DNA of 40,630 bases from an uncultured Oscillibacter sp. (GCA_905234565.1 CAJOHW010000011.1:1-40630); one strand, 5' to 3'. Counted from the stretch's first letter, positions 1-7,846 are shown. Translations and numbers: made by a program. The notes: generated from the sequence alone by a model not told the origin.

Positions 1-11
1 TATTCTGGTAT

Positions 12-481
12 TCAAAATGCCCATAGGGGCATTTTGCGCTTTTTGGGCATCCTTCTTGCGTGTCCGCTATTTTGCCTACTTTTTGGGACACGCCCATTTG
101 AATGCCTTAAAAATAACACTCTCAAATCTGCAAGGTGCCCCAGCGAATCAGGCAGATTGGTAAAGATGTTAAAACGCCCCTCACCAAAACAATTTTCTGC
201 CCGGATCCATTTCAAATCCTTCAGTTCTCCCAATTTCTCCGGGAGAACTTTCAGTCCGCAATTTGCCAAATCCAGTGCATCCCAGTGGAACCGCTTTGCG
301 TCCCGAAGAAGTTTTCGCAGTTCCTCTGGACTAAGACTAAAATCTTCATGATTATAGGGATAGAACCACTCATACGGAAGATAGCTTTCAAAAAACGATT
401 TCTGGTCAACTGCTCTATATCTCTCTCGTTTTCTGGATCAAAATGATGCCAACTCTGCTTTCGCCGCCACAGCTTGCTCAC
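12..481 (-). pseudogene. leucine-rich-repeat protein, frameshifted remnant
   Basis: Two overlapping minus-strand frames make one protein. The first starts at a GTG at 479-481 behind a purine-rich RBS and reads to about 428. The second is open from about 427 and continues through text such as WDALDLANCGLKVLPEKL, a typical leucine-rich repeat, followed by LGHLADLRVLFLRHSN. The frames join if two bases are removed from the short GA repeat (CT on the + strand, 421-427). The second frame has a TGA just upstream of the join, so it could not be read alone. After about position 95 the repeat pattern stops and the frame enters a hairpin-rich element. The base composition is clearly more A+T-rich than the next genes. 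Function is unknown; such proteins are usually protein-binding. A sequencing indel is the main alternative to a true pseudogene. Confidence 0.6.
13..92. repeat. nested inverted repeats at window edge
   Basis: Two perfect hairpins lie side by side. A 10-bp stem pairs 13-22 with 27-36, and a 7-bp stem pairs 59-65 with 86-92. A short T-run follows the first hairpin on the + strand. The leucine-rich-repeat reading frame coming from the right loses its repeat pattern near position 95-100 and then runs through both hairpins. The structure therefore looks like an element lying across, or just after, the end of that gene. Its left boundary may lie outside the window. Confidence 0.5.
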
Positions 482-509
482 ATTCCCCGCCCCCTCGACG
501 TTTTTCTCT

Positions 510-538
510 ATCTTACCATGTTTTCCTCGTCAGCGCAA
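510..538 (-). promoter_or_regulatory. sigma-A-type promoter for LRR remnant
   Basis: On the minus strand TTGCGC (533-538) is followed after 17 bases by TAAGAT (510-515), about 30 bases upstream of the GTG start at 481. Both boxes match the vegetative consensus partially and the spacing is ideal. Confidence 0.45.
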
Positions 539-560
539 CCGTAACGCGCCCCATACGCAA

Positions 561-590
561 GGGCTGCCCCGCCTGACGGCGGAGCAGCCC
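561..590 (-). terminator. hairpin after ABC transporter operon
   Basis: A 13-bp stem with one mismatch (561-573 with 578-590, loop TGAC) sits 15 bases beyond the stop of the ABC ATPase gene. The T-run is on the + strand side (593-599), so in the minus-strand direction it is a hairpin without a U-tract. Termination or 3'-end protection is inferred from position only. Confidence 0.4.
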
Positions 591-604
591 AGCTTTTTTC
601 CTGC

Positions 605-1657
605 TTACAGCACGTGTACATCGTCCTTGGAGAAGTCCACCCAGGCGTCGTCCCCTACCTGATAGATCTTCTTCATCCTGGGGTTAAAGTCCGTGATCTT
701 CACCAGGGTACCGCCCACCATGACGTGGTAGTTTTGATAGGCCCCCATGAAGCAGGACAGCACCACCTTGCAGGGAAGCTGGCCCGCGTCCCCCAGGACG
801 GCGGACTCAGGCCGCAGAACCAGGGTGCAGTCCCCGGTGCCGGAGGCGTTGACCGCCACGCTGCGGCCCTCTACCACGGCCTTGCCGGGGCTTTCCAGCT
901 TTCCTTTCAGAAAGTTGGCCTCTCCGATAAAGTCCGCCACAAACTCACTGCCGGGACGGTAGTAGATCTCCCGGGGGGTGCCCATCTGGGCCACCACGCC
1001 CTTTTCCATGAGGATGATCTGGTCCGACAGGGCCATGGCCTCGCTCTGGTCGTGGGTGACATACACGGCGGTGATGCCCGCCTCCTGCTGGATGCGGCGG
1101 ATCTCCGTGCGCATGGTGACCCGGAGTTTCGCGTCCAGGTTGGACAGGGGCTCGTCAAAGAGCAGCACCCCCGGTTCCAGCACCAGGGCCCGGGCCAGGG
1201 CCACCCGCTGCTGCTGTCCGCCGGAGAGCTGGTTCGTCATGCGGTCCTCCATGCCCTCCAAACCCACCAGGGCCAGGATTTCCAGCACCTTTTTCCGGAT
1301 GGTGTCCTTGTCCAGCTTCCGCAGTTTCAATCCATAGGCCACGTTGTCAAAGATGTTGTAGTGGGGAAGCAATGCGTAGCTCTGGAACACCATGGCGGTG
1401 TCCCGCTTGTTGGGGGTCAGGGCGTTGATGGCCTCCCCTCCCAAATAGATCTCCCCCTCGTCCGGGCTTTCAAACCCGGCGATCATCCGGAGTGTGGTGG
1501 TTTTCCCGCACCCGGAGGGCCCCAGCAGCGTCACAAAGGCCCCCGGCGCAATGTCCAAGGACACGTCCCGGACCGCGTAAAAGTTCTTCTTCGTCTTGGG
1601 GTCCTGATAGATCTTGGAGATGTGATCCAGCCGGACGCCCTTCTTCTCCTTTGCCAT
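605..1657 (-). CDS. ABC importer ATP-binding protein (Fe3+/spermidine/phosphonate type)
   Basis: This 350-residue protein is the cytoplasmic ATPase of a binding-protein-dependent importer. Visible motifs are the Walker A loop GPSGCGKT (residues 46-53), the signature LSGGQ (144-148), Walker B LLFDEP (165-170) and the switch histidine H202 in THDQSEAM. The C-terminal part, about residues 270-350, is the extra TOBE-like regulatory domain typical of the FbpC/PotA/PhnT group. It starts 15 bases after the permease gene, with an AAGGAGG ribosome-binding site just before the stop of that gene, so the two are co-transcribed. Family membership is firm. The substrate is not: Fe3+, 2-aminoethylphosphonate, polyamine and sugar-phosphate systems all use closely similar ATPases. 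Confidence 0.93.
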   Translation of the reverse strand: MAKEKKGVRLDHISKIYQDPKTKKNFYAVRDVSLDIAPGAFVTLLGPSGCGKTTTLRMIAGFESPDEGEIYLGGEAINALTPNKRDTAMVFQSYALLPHYNIFDNVAYGLKLRKLDKDTIRKKVLEILALVGLEGMEDRMTNQLSGGQQQRVALARALVLEPGVLLFDEPLSNLDAKLRVTMRTEIRRIQQEAGITAVYVTHDQSEAMALSDQIILMEKGVVAQMGTPREIYYRPGSEFVADFIGEANFLKGKLESPGKAVVEGRSVAVNASGTGDCTLVLRPESAVLGDAGQLPCKVVLSCFMGAYQNYHVMVGGTLVKITDFNPRMKKIYQVGDDAWVDFSKDDVHVL

Positions 1658-1672
1658 GTCAGCCGTCCTCCT

Positions 1673-3439
1673 TTATTCTGTCCGCCTGCTGGTGCCAAAA
1701 AACCGCATCGCCACATTCATCAGCAGGACCGATCCATAGGTGATCAGGATCAGGATGGTGGCAAAGGCACAGGCAATGTTGTAGGAACCCTTCTCCGCGA
1801 ACTCGTTGATCTGCACCGTGATGAGCAGAAACTGGGGCGTCACCAGCAGAATGATGGCGGAGATGGCGGTGATGGACCGGACAAAGGCCGTCACCAGCCC
1901 GCTGAGGAAGGAATCTTTGATAAGGGGCAGGGTTACGGTCATAAACACATGGAAACTATCCGCCCCCATGTCGTAGGCGGATTCCTCAATGGACTTGTCG
2001 ATTTGGCGCAGGGCGGAGATACCGCTGCGGGTGCCGGTGGGCAGGGAGCGCACCACAAAGACCACAATCAAAATCGCCGCGCTGCCGTACAAACTCCCCA
2101 GCAGTCCCTTGGGAAACAGGTTGTGGAGCGCGCCGCCGGAGGCAAAGACCGGCCAGCTGGCACTGTGGAACAAGCCGCCGGAGTAGCCCCGGATGTAGCC
2201 TACGCCCAGCACCGTCCCGGGCACCGCCATAGCCAGCATGGACACCGCCTCAATAAACCCCTTGGCCTTGAACTTCCGCTTGACCACCAGATACGAGATC
2301 ACCATGGACAGCAGGGCCGTAATGGGGGCGGCAATCAAAGACAGCAGGAAGGAGTCCCGGAAGGCCTGGAGGCCCTTGTAGCGGGTGAACACCTGGGCGA
2401 ACCACTTGAAGGTCAGGGGCGTAAACTGATAGCCCCAGGCGGGGAACATGGCCCCGATGGGGACGCAGATGTACATGACGATAACGAACAGGGCCGCGGC
2501 GGAACAGAGAATCGTCAAAGGCACCGTGACGCTCCGGTCCTCAATGAGGGCACGGCTACGGGAGGCCTTTCCCGTGAGAGTGGCGGCGGTTTTGGATTCC
2601 AGATAGTATTTCTGTACCGTGAACATCACCAGGGTGATGCACAGCAGCACCACCGCCATGGCCGCCGCTCCCTGCTTGTCATAGGCCCCGGTGATTTGCA
2701 GGTAAATGGTGGTGGCCAAGGTGTCGTAGGAGCCGCCGATGATCATGGGGTTGGCAAAGTCCGCGATGGACTCAATGAAGGTCACCAGAAAGGCGTTGCC
2801 AAGGCCCGGCAGCAGCAGCGGAAACGTCACGCTGGCAAACACCTTCCACCGGGAGGCCCCCATGTCCCGGGCGGCTTCCTCCAAGGACGGGTCGATGTTT
2901 TTCAGCAAACCTTTCAGCATCATGTAGCACACCGGGAAGAAGGTCAGGGTCTGCACCACCACGATCCCCCAGAAGCCGTAGACGCTGTTGTCATAGATGC
3001 CCAGCAGAAAGCGGGTGACAAGCCCGGATTTTCCAAAGAGCATGATCATAGAGAGGGACAGCACAAAGGGCGGGGACACCACCGGCAGCAGGGACACCAG
3101 CTGGAACAGTCCCCCCGCCAGCCGTCCCACCCGGACATATACCTCCACATAGGCAAAGAGCAGTCCCGCAAAGGTGGACAGGATCCCTACCAGAAAGCCC
3201 ACTTTCAAGGTGTTGGTAATGGCGGTACGGAAGGTGGGCATAGCCAGAATCCGGCGGAAGATGTCCACCGTCAGTCCGGACTCGCCGTAAAAGCTGTCCA
3301 CCAGCAGAATCGCCAGGGGATAGAGAATGAACAGGGTCAAAAACGCGATCAGCACCGCGATGGTCCCCACCATAATGGGGTCGGCCATCAGTTTTCTGCG
3401 GTCCAGCTCCGCGCTCTGGCTTCGGGCCACAGGACGCAC
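1673..3439 (-). CDS. ABC importer permease, two fused membrane domains (FbpB type)
   Basis: The 588-residue protein carries two complete BPD_transp_1-type permease halves in one chain, about residues 1-280 and 290-588, with roughly 12 membrane spans. Each half has an EAA-like loop: EEAARDMGASRWKVF in the first and EESAYDMGADSFHVF in the second. These loops dock the ATPase encoded immediately downstream. Double-length permeases are usual for iron(III), thiamine and 2-aminoethylphosphonate importers. The start is taken as GTG at 3437-3439 behind an AAAGGGG stretch; an internal start a few codons later is possible. The gene is separated from its binding-protein gene by a 250-base gap filled with tandem repeats. 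Confidence 0.9.
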   Translation of the reverse strand: MRPVARSQSAELDRRKLMADPIMVGTIAVLIAFLTLFILYPLAILLVDSFYGESGLTVDIFRRILAMPTFRTAITNTLKVGFLVGILSTFAGLLFAYVEVYVRVGRLAGGLFQLVSLLPVVSPPFVLSLSMIMLFGKSGLVTRFLLGIYDNSVYGFWGIVVVQTLTFFPVCYMMLKGLLKNIDPSLEEAARDMGASRWKVFASVTFPLLLPGLGNAFLVTFIESIADFANPMIIGGSYDTLATTIYLQITGAYDKQGAAAMAVVLLCITLVMFTVQKYYLESKTAATLTGKASRSRALIEDRSVTVPLTILCSAAALFVIVMYICVPIGAMFPAWGYQFTPLTFKWFAQVFTRYKGLQAFRDSFLLSLIAAPITALLSMVISYLVVKRKFKAKGFIEAVSMLAMAVPGTVLGVGYIRGYSGGLFHSASWPVFASGGALHNLFPKGLLGSLYGSAAILIVVFVVRSLPTGTRSGISALRQIDKSIEESAYDMGADSFHVFMTVTLPLIKDSFLSGLVTAFVRSITAISAIILLVTPQFLLITVQINEFAEKGSYNIACAFATILILITYGSVLLMNVAMRFFGTSRRTE

Positions 3440-3503
3440 CCCTTTCTCAGTCTTTCACATTCAGTCTTTCGCAATCATTTTGCTTGCCATTCAATACCAG
3501 CGG

Positions 3504-3686
3504 ACTCGCTCTTTCAGATCTGCCGCACCTTAGGCCGATGACACGGCAACGAATGGCAAATCTTATCGTTCACGAGTATATACTCGCTCTTTCAGATCTG
3601 CCGCACCTTAGGCCAATGACACGGCAACGAATGGCAAATCTTATCGTTCACGAGTATATATTCGCTCTTTCAGATCTGCCACACCT
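3504..3686. repeat. 78-bp tandem repeat, two full units and a partial third
   Basis: Units begin at 3504, 3582 and 3660. The first two are identical except for one G/A difference (ccGatg versus ccAatg). The third stops matching after about 27 bases. Each unit contains short inverted pairs (TGCCG with CGGCA, and AACGA with TCGTT). Related but diverged units lie at 24212-24368, so this is a dispersed family and not a purely local duplication. It sits inside the ABC transporter operon, between binding-protein and permease genes. The period is 26 codons, which leaves a + strand frame open through it, but no RBS or other sign of a gene is visible. Bases 3440-3503 to its left hold a short direct repeat (cagtctttc twice) and nothing else recognisable. 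Confidence 0.9.
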
Positions 3687-3692
3687 AAAATA

Positions 3693-4799
3693 TCACGTCG
3701 TCTCGAACCGGCTGTCGCCGCCGCCCAGAGCCGTCATAACCTCCTGAACATAGGTCTCAATGTTGTTCTTGGCGTCCTCAAAGTCGTAGTCCATGACGTT
3801 CTCCGGATCCAGGCCGAATTCCGCCGCCTGGGCGGGCTGCTGGGCGTTGTCAATCACCAGGAACTGATAGGAGCCGTTCTTCGCCGCCAGCTCCACGCAC
3901 TCCGGGGACAGGGCGTACTCCACCCACAGCTTCGCCGCGTTGGGATGGGCCGCGCCCTTGAAGATGGCGGTGGCCCCCACCTCAAAGGAGGTGCCGGAGG
4001 AGGGGATGATCAGGGAGATGTTCTGATAGCCGTTGTCCACAATCTGGGTGATGCCGTCGTGGAGGAAGCCGATGCCCACCACGCACTCTCCCGTGCCCAC
4101 GTTCTTGGAGGGGCCGGAACCGGACTTCGTGTAGACCTCGATGTTCTTGTCCAGATCCACCAGGTACTGAATGCCCGCGTCATGGCCGTACTTCTGGATC
4201 ATGGTGTTGATCACCAGCTTGGCGGTGCCGGCGGTGTTGTAGTTGGACAGCCAAATCAGCCCCTGATACTGGGATTCCAGCAGGTTCTGCCAGTCGGCGG
4301 GGGCGGGGATGTCCATGCGCTCCAGTTCGTCCTGGTTCACCATAAAGCCCAGAATGCCCTTGTAGATGCCGTACCAATAGCCGTCCGCATCCTTGTACTG
4401 GTCCCCCAGCAGATGCACGGCGTTCTCTGCCTCATAGGCCTCTAACAATCCCTTCCCCGCCAGGACGTTGTAGGGATCCGTGGTGCCGCCGAACCACACG
4501 TCGGCGGAGGGGTTGCCGTTTTCCTCTTCGATCTTGGCCTGGACCTCTCCGGTGGACAGGCGCTGGAAGGTGGTTTTGATGCCGTAGAGTTCCTCAAAGT
4601 GGGCACAGGCGGCGGCCAAATAGTCCTCCTCACAGGAGCCGTACACCACCAGGCTGCCCTCCGCCTGGGCAGCGGCTGCTAAGGCGTTTTCCTCCCCAGA
4701 GGGAGTCTCTCCGCCGGACTGGGTTGCCTGTCCCCCGCCGCCGCAGCCGGACAGCAGGGCCATTACCAGGCACAGAAGAATTGCAAGCTTCTTTTTCAT
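3693..4799 (-). CDS. ABC importer substrate-binding lipoprotein (FbpA/PhnS-like)
   Basis: The 368-residue protein starts at ATG 4797-4799, behind AGGAAGGA; the longer upstream frame has no support. A lipoprotein signal peptide ends in LLSGC, so Cys19 would be lipidated and the protein anchored outside the membrane. After a Gly/Ser-rich linker, the mature part begins GSLVVYGSCEEDYL and continues as a class-1 extracellular solute-binding fold of the Fe3+/2-aminoethylphosphonate group. The adjacent tyrosine pair that binds iron in classical FbpA proteins is not visible near the C-terminus, so iron is not assured. It is the first gene of the importer operon and has its own strong promoter. Confidence 0.88.
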   Translation of the reverse strand: MKKKLAILLCLVMALLSGCGGGGQATQSGGETPSGEENALAAAAQAEGSLVVYGSCEEDYLAAACAHFEELYGIKTTFQRLSTGEVQAKIEEENGNPSADVWFGGTTDPYNVLAGKGLLEAYEAENAVHLLGDQYKDADGYWYGIYKGILGFMVNQDELERMDIPAPADWQNLLESQYQGLIWLSNYNTAGTAKLVINTMIQKYGHDAGIQYLVDLDKNIEVYTKSGSGPSKNVGTGECVVGIGFLHDGITQIVDNGYQNISLIIPSSGTSFEVGATAIFKGAAHPNAAKLWVEYALSPECVELAAKNGSYQFLVIDNAQQPAQAAEFGLDPENVMDYDFEDAKNNIETYVQEVMTALGGGDSRFETT

Positions 4800-4905
4800 G
4801 TTCCTTCCTCCCGATCTTCCAAGTTTTTTCCGCGTTCTTTTCCGCGTTTCCACCGTCCGTGTTTCCGCAAAAAGAAACCGCGTCCTCCGGAAAGAGGATA
4901 CGTCT

Positions 4906-4934
4906 ATTGTACCCTCTTTCCAAAGGACTGTCAA
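4906..4934 (-). promoter_or_regulatory. strong sigma-A promoter of ABC importer operon
   Basis: Minus-strand TTGACA (4929-4934), a 17-base spacer and TACAAT (4906-4911) form a near-consensus vegetative promoter. The leader of about 100 bases to the start codon contains a 12-base-period direct repeat (ACGCGGAAAA twice, near 4822-4850) of unknown meaning. Confidence 0.8.
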
Positions 4935-4950
4935 GGAAACCTGATAATTA

Positions 4951-5012
4951 AGCCGCTTGAGCGGCTGGCGCAAGATCGGCCACACCCGCCCGCGCACGGG
5001 GCGGGTGTGGCC
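4951..5012 (-). terminator. double hairpin after lipoprotein gene
   Basis: A perfect 14-bp stem (4978-4991 with 4999-5012) is followed, in the minus direction, by a 6-bp hairpin (4951-4956 with 4961-4966) and an A/T stretch. It lies 22 bases beyond the stop of the 5034-5969 gene and just upstream of the importer promoter, so it probably insulates the two units. A long U-tract is absent. Confidence 0.55.
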
Positions 5013-5033
5013 GTCCAACCACTCAGGTAAAAA

Positions 5034-5969
5034 TTAAGCCTCCGGCGTTTCCCCCTCCGGAAGGGCTTCCGGGGATTCCTCCTCCAGTGGTTCCTCCGGG
5101 ATCTCCGGCTCCGGCAGGGGCAGTTCCTCCGTGCGGATCACCCGGGTGACGCCGTCTGTCACTTCCAGTTCCTCCCGCCGCACGGGCCACAGCACGCCGT
5201 CGATGACCTCCCGGGTCTCCCGAATCGTGCGGCCCTCGTCATCGTAGTCCGTAAACTGCTGCCAGATCAACGTCTCCACCCCGTCGGGGAACTGGTAGTA
5301 TTCCCGCAGGGGAAAGTCCTCTGTCCCCAGATCCCAGTCCTCCACATACCGCTCCGTCAGGGCAAGCGCCCCCTCGGGGCCGTACTGCCAGCGGTCCGCG
5401 TAGTTGACGCCGTCAATCACATAGGCGGCGATGATCTCCCGGCTCTGGGGCCGCAGCTGGGCCCCCCGCAGTGTGTACGCATAGAGATACTGGCCGATGC
5501 CGCTGTTCCACAGCCAGTAGAGATGGGGGGCTGTGTCCGGCGTGACCGCTCCGCAGAGATCCAGATCCTCCGATCCGTCAAAGTTCATATCCTTTACGGA
5601 CATGGCCTCCTCTACGGAGGGGGCATGGGTGTAGCTGTCCTCCAAAGCGCCGCTCTCGGCACAGGAGATGGTCTGCAAGAGCTGCCCGTCCTCATACACC
5701 CGGACCTCCCGGATGCCGCAGCGGCCCTCCTCCGTCTGTCCGATGGCGTCCAGCCGCAGAACCCTGCCTCCGTCCACGGTGGCGTTCACGGAAGAGAGCA
5801 CATAGTCCCCCGCCGGCTCCTGTTCCGTGCCCGCCGCGTCCCCGCTCTCTTCCTCCTGGATTGGATCCGTTTCTTCCGGCTCCGGAGCCGTCTCCGTCCT
5901 GCCGCAGCCCAGTACCATCAGGGCCAGCAGTACGGCCCAGAGCAAAAGCGTTTTTTTCTTCTCCGCCAT
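5034..5969 (-). CDS. predicted lipoprotein, XAC2610-like
   Basis: The protein has 311 residues from ATG 5967-5969, chosen because GGGAGGAAG precedes it; an upstream in-frame ATG lacks a site. The N-terminus is basic, then hydrophobic, ending VLGC, so Cys22 is a likely lipid anchor. An acidic, Glu/Pro-rich linker follows. The segment VKDMNFDGSEDLDL resembles the calcium-loop-like repeat of XAC2610/FG-GAP-type proteins, and the surrounding text fits that family of Clostridia lipoproteins. The tail (about residues 280-311) is again Pro/Glu-rich and of low complexity. The role is unknown; surface location is inferred from the lipobox. It is monocistronic, with its own promoter and terminator. Confidence 0.75.
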   Translation of the reverse strand: MAEKKKTLLLWAVLLALMVLGCGRTETAPEPEETDPIQEEESGDAAGTEQEPAGDYVLSSVNATVDGGRVLRLDAIGQTEEGRCGIREVRVYEDGQLLQTISCAESGALEDSYTHAPSVEEAMSVKDMNFDGSEDLDLCGAVTPDTAPHLYWLWNSGIGQYLYAYTLRGAQLRPQSREIIAAYVIDGVNYADRWQYGPEGALALTERYVEDWDLGTEDFPLREYYQFPDGVETLIWQQFTDYDDEGRTIRETREVIDGVLWPVRREELEVTDGVTRVIRTEELPLPEPEIPEEPLEEESPEALPEGETPEA

Positions 5970-6003
5970 TGGCACTTCCTCCCTTATGTGCATGGATACT
6001 CTT

Positions 6004-6032
6004 ATTATGGCATACTCCGGCGGGAAATGCAA
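6004..6032 (-). promoter_or_regulatory. sigma-A promoter of lipoprotein gene
   Basis: Minus-strand TTGCAT (6027-6032), a 17-base spacer and CATAAT (6004-6009) precede the ATG at 5969 by 34 bases. Confidence 0.6.
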
Positions 6033-6062
6033 GACGGCGGTAAAACGGACAAAGAACTCTCT

Positions 6063-6794
6063 CTATCCCAGGGCCACGTCCAGCACCATCATCACCAGAA
6101 ATCCCCCCAGATACCCGCAGGTTCCAGCGCTGCTGTGGGCCTGGGGGATCAGTTCCTCCACCACCACATACAGCATGGCCCCGGCGGCAAAGCTCAAAAG
6201 CCAGGGCATCAGGGCTCCCGCCCAGGCCGCCGCCCCTACCACCAGAAGCCCGAACAGCGGCTCCACCGCCCCGGAGAGGGTGCCTTTCCAGAAGGCCCGG
6301 AGCCGTCCCTCCCGGCGCAGAGGCAGGGACACCGCCGCCCCTTCCGGGAAGTTCTGAATGCCAATCCCCACGGCCAGGGCCGCCGCCCCTGCCCCGCCTC
6401 CCTCCCGGGCGGCCAGGGCACAGGCCAAACCCACTGCCATACCCTCCGGGATGTTGTGTAGAGTAATGGCGGAGATCAGGAGGGCAGTCTGCCGCCAGGA
6501 GGGATCCTGGTTTTCCCGCTGGATGCAGGGCAGCAGGGCGTCCAGGGAAGCCAGAAACGCCGTGCCCGCCAGAATCCCCGCCGCCGCCGGAACCCAACTG
6601 CCGGACTGCTCAATGGCGGGAAGCAGCAAACTCCACACGGAAGCCGCCGTCATAACCCCGGCGGCAAACCCCAGCATGGCCTTTTGAAATCGGGGCTTCG
6701 GCTCCCCCGCCAGGAAAAACACCATGGCCGCCCCCAGCGCCGTCATGGCAAAGGTAAACCCGGTGCCCATACCTGCCCATATGAGGGCCTTCAT
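6063..6794 (-). CDS. ZIP-family metal transporter (ZupT-like)
   Basis: This is a 243-residue integral membrane protein with about eight hydrophobic spans. It carries the two metal-site signatures of the family: HNIPEG (residues 113-118) in the fourth span and QNFPEG (147-152) in the fifth. In the second site Gln and Asn stand where other ZIPs have His and Asn. ZIP proteins carry zinc, and often iron or manganese, into the cytoplasm. The start ATG (6792-6794) follows GGAAGG at suitable distance. Upstream, on the minus strand, a TATACT box (6838-6843) is a possible -10 without a convincing -35. The gene stands alone between two terminators; no metal-responsive operator is recognisable. Confidence 0.9.
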   Translation of the reverse strand: MKALIWAGMGTGFTFAMTALGAAMVFFLAGEPKPRFQKAMLGFAAGVMTAASVWSLLLPAIEQSGSWVPAAAGILAGTAFLASLDALLPCIQRENQDPSWRQTALLISAITLHNIPEGMAVGLACALAAREGGGAGAAALAVGIGIQNFPEGAAVSLPLRREGRLRAFWKGTLSGAVEPLFGLLVVGAAAWAGALMPWLLSFAAGAMLYVVVEELIPQAHSSAGTCGYLGGFLVMMVLDVALG

Positions 6795-6882
6795 TCCTCA
6801 TCGCCTTCCCTTCCGGGCGCGGACTGCGCCTGTTCCCAGTATAGGCGGCTTCCAGCGGAAGGTGACGATGGGGATTTACAGC

Positions 6883-6917
6883 AAAAACCGCCGCGCCTGG
6901 GTTTCCAGGCGCGGCGG
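6883..6917 (-). terminator. intrinsic terminator of yab/divIC gene block
   Basis: A perfect 13-bp stem (6888-6900 with 6905-6917, loop of four) is followed on the minus strand by five T residues (6883-6887). It lies 45 bases beyond the stop of yabR and closes the minus-strand block that begins at recJ. Confidence 0.9.
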
Positions 6918-6962
6918 CAGGATTCAAACTGGAATGGTTTTGCAGTGGGCAGACCGGAGGGC

Positions 6963-7433
6963 TTACCGCCTTCTCCGGCCTCCCCCCCGCTTTCCATCGA
7001 TGCTGCGGTTCAGATCCGCCATCTTCCCCTCAGAGGAAGAGAGAAACCGCTTGAGCTTGTCCTCAAACGCCTGATCGGCGGAGGGGGGCAGGGTGGACTG
7101 GGTGCGGGCATAGGTCCGGGCAGGCGGGGCGGAACGGGGCTTCTCCGATCTCTCGGCCCGGTCCGTCCGATCCGGGCCGGAACTGGCAGACGAAGTGGGC
7201 CGGGGCGCGGCCTTCTTGATGGAGAGGTTGATCTTGCCGTTGTCCGTAGACAGCACGATGACCTTGACGGTTTGCCCCTCCTGAAGATAGTCGTGTACGT
7301 CATTGACATAGGTGTTGGCGATCTCCGAGATATGTACCAACCCGGATCGGTGGTTTTCCAACGATACGAACGCCCCGAAATTGGTGATCGAAGTCACCTT
7401 GCCTTCCAGAATTGCCCCAACCTGTGGATCCAT
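6963..7433 (-). CDS. yabR: S1-domain RNA-binding protein YabR
   Basis: A 156-residue protein from ATG 7431-7433, preferred over an upstream ATG at 7467-7469 because GGAAGGAG lies nine bases before it. Residues about 5-72 form one S1 RNA-binding domain (VGAILEGKVTSITNFGAFV and GLVHISEI are typical). The rest is a basic, Ser/Pro/Arg-rich tail ending in GGGRRRR, probably unstructured and nucleic-acid-binding. In Bacillus subtilis yabR follows divIC, as it does here, which supports the symbol. In Bacillus spoIIE comes next; here the terminator follows instead. The exact RNA target is unknown. Confidence 0.88.
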   Translation of the reverse strand: MDPQVGAILEGKVTSITNFGAFVSLENHRSGLVHISEIANTYVNDVHDYLQEGQTVKVIVLSTDNGKINLSIKKAAPRPTSSASSGPDRTDRAERSEKPRSAPPARTYARTQSTLPPSADQAFEDKLKRFLSSSEGKMADLNRSIDGKRGGGRRRR

Positions 7434-7552
7434 CCCCTGTTTCTCCTTCCGAATCCTTTCGATTATCATGCAGTGCCGTGGGAAACCTGCTCACACATAA
7501 GTCCGACGCGCAAGCTGTCCTCCCGGGGGGAAACTCCCATTCCTCCCGGGCT

Positions 7553-7846
7553 TCAGCCGCCGACGCTGTAAAATACGTACTCTCCCGGCAGAACCATGCC
7601 CAGTTCCTCCCGGGCGATCTCTTCCAGTTTCTCCTGGGTGGCACCCTCTTCAATGTCCTCTGTGAGGGACGCGTTTTTCTCTTCCAGCTGCTGGACCTGG
7701 GTCTGATAGCTGTCCCGCTCGGCCCTGGCGGATTCCACCTGGGCGCGAAGGCCCCGTACCTGGACCCCTAAGGCCGCCAGCAGAGCCAACACCACCACGG
7801 CGCTGAGAATTCCGCCGGACCGGCTCCGTTTTTCCTTTGTCTTCAA
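7553..7846 (-). CDS. divIC: septum formation initiator DivIC/FtsB
   Basis: The product has 97 residues: a short basic N-terminus, one membrane span (about 12-32), a coiled coil (about 33-70) and a small C-terminal domain ending EELGMVLPGEYVFY, typical of DivIC/FtsL-partner proteins of the divisome. The start is a TTG (7844-7846) behind GGAGG with eight bases between; the nearby ATG is out of frame. Its first 197 bases overlap the yabQ reading frame, which stays open across it. The neighbours match the Bacillus order yabP-yabQ-divIC-yabR. Confidence 0.9.
   Translation of the reverse strand: MKTKEKRSRSGGILSAVVVLALLAALGVQVRGLRAQVESARAERDSYQTQVQQLEEKNASLTEDIEEGATQEKLEEIAREELGMVLPGEYVFYSVGG

Noticed and set aside
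614-3541. 975-codon open frame on the + strand
   Set aside because: It lies antisense to the ABC ATPase and permease genes, is His/Gly/Gln-rich as expected of a G+C-rich shadow frame, and has no RBS.
3504-3686. CRISPR-like array
   Set aside because: Units are directly abutting with no unique spacers, and no cas gene is present.
3484-3747. + strand frame encoding three copies of a 26-residue repeat
   Set aside because: The repeat period is a multiple of three, so the frame is open by accident; there is no RBS and the second repeat locus is not in frame.
6838-6843. promoter of the ZIP transporter gene
   Set aside because: A TATACT box is present, but no acceptable -35 element lies 16-18 bases upstream, so it is mentioned only with the gene.
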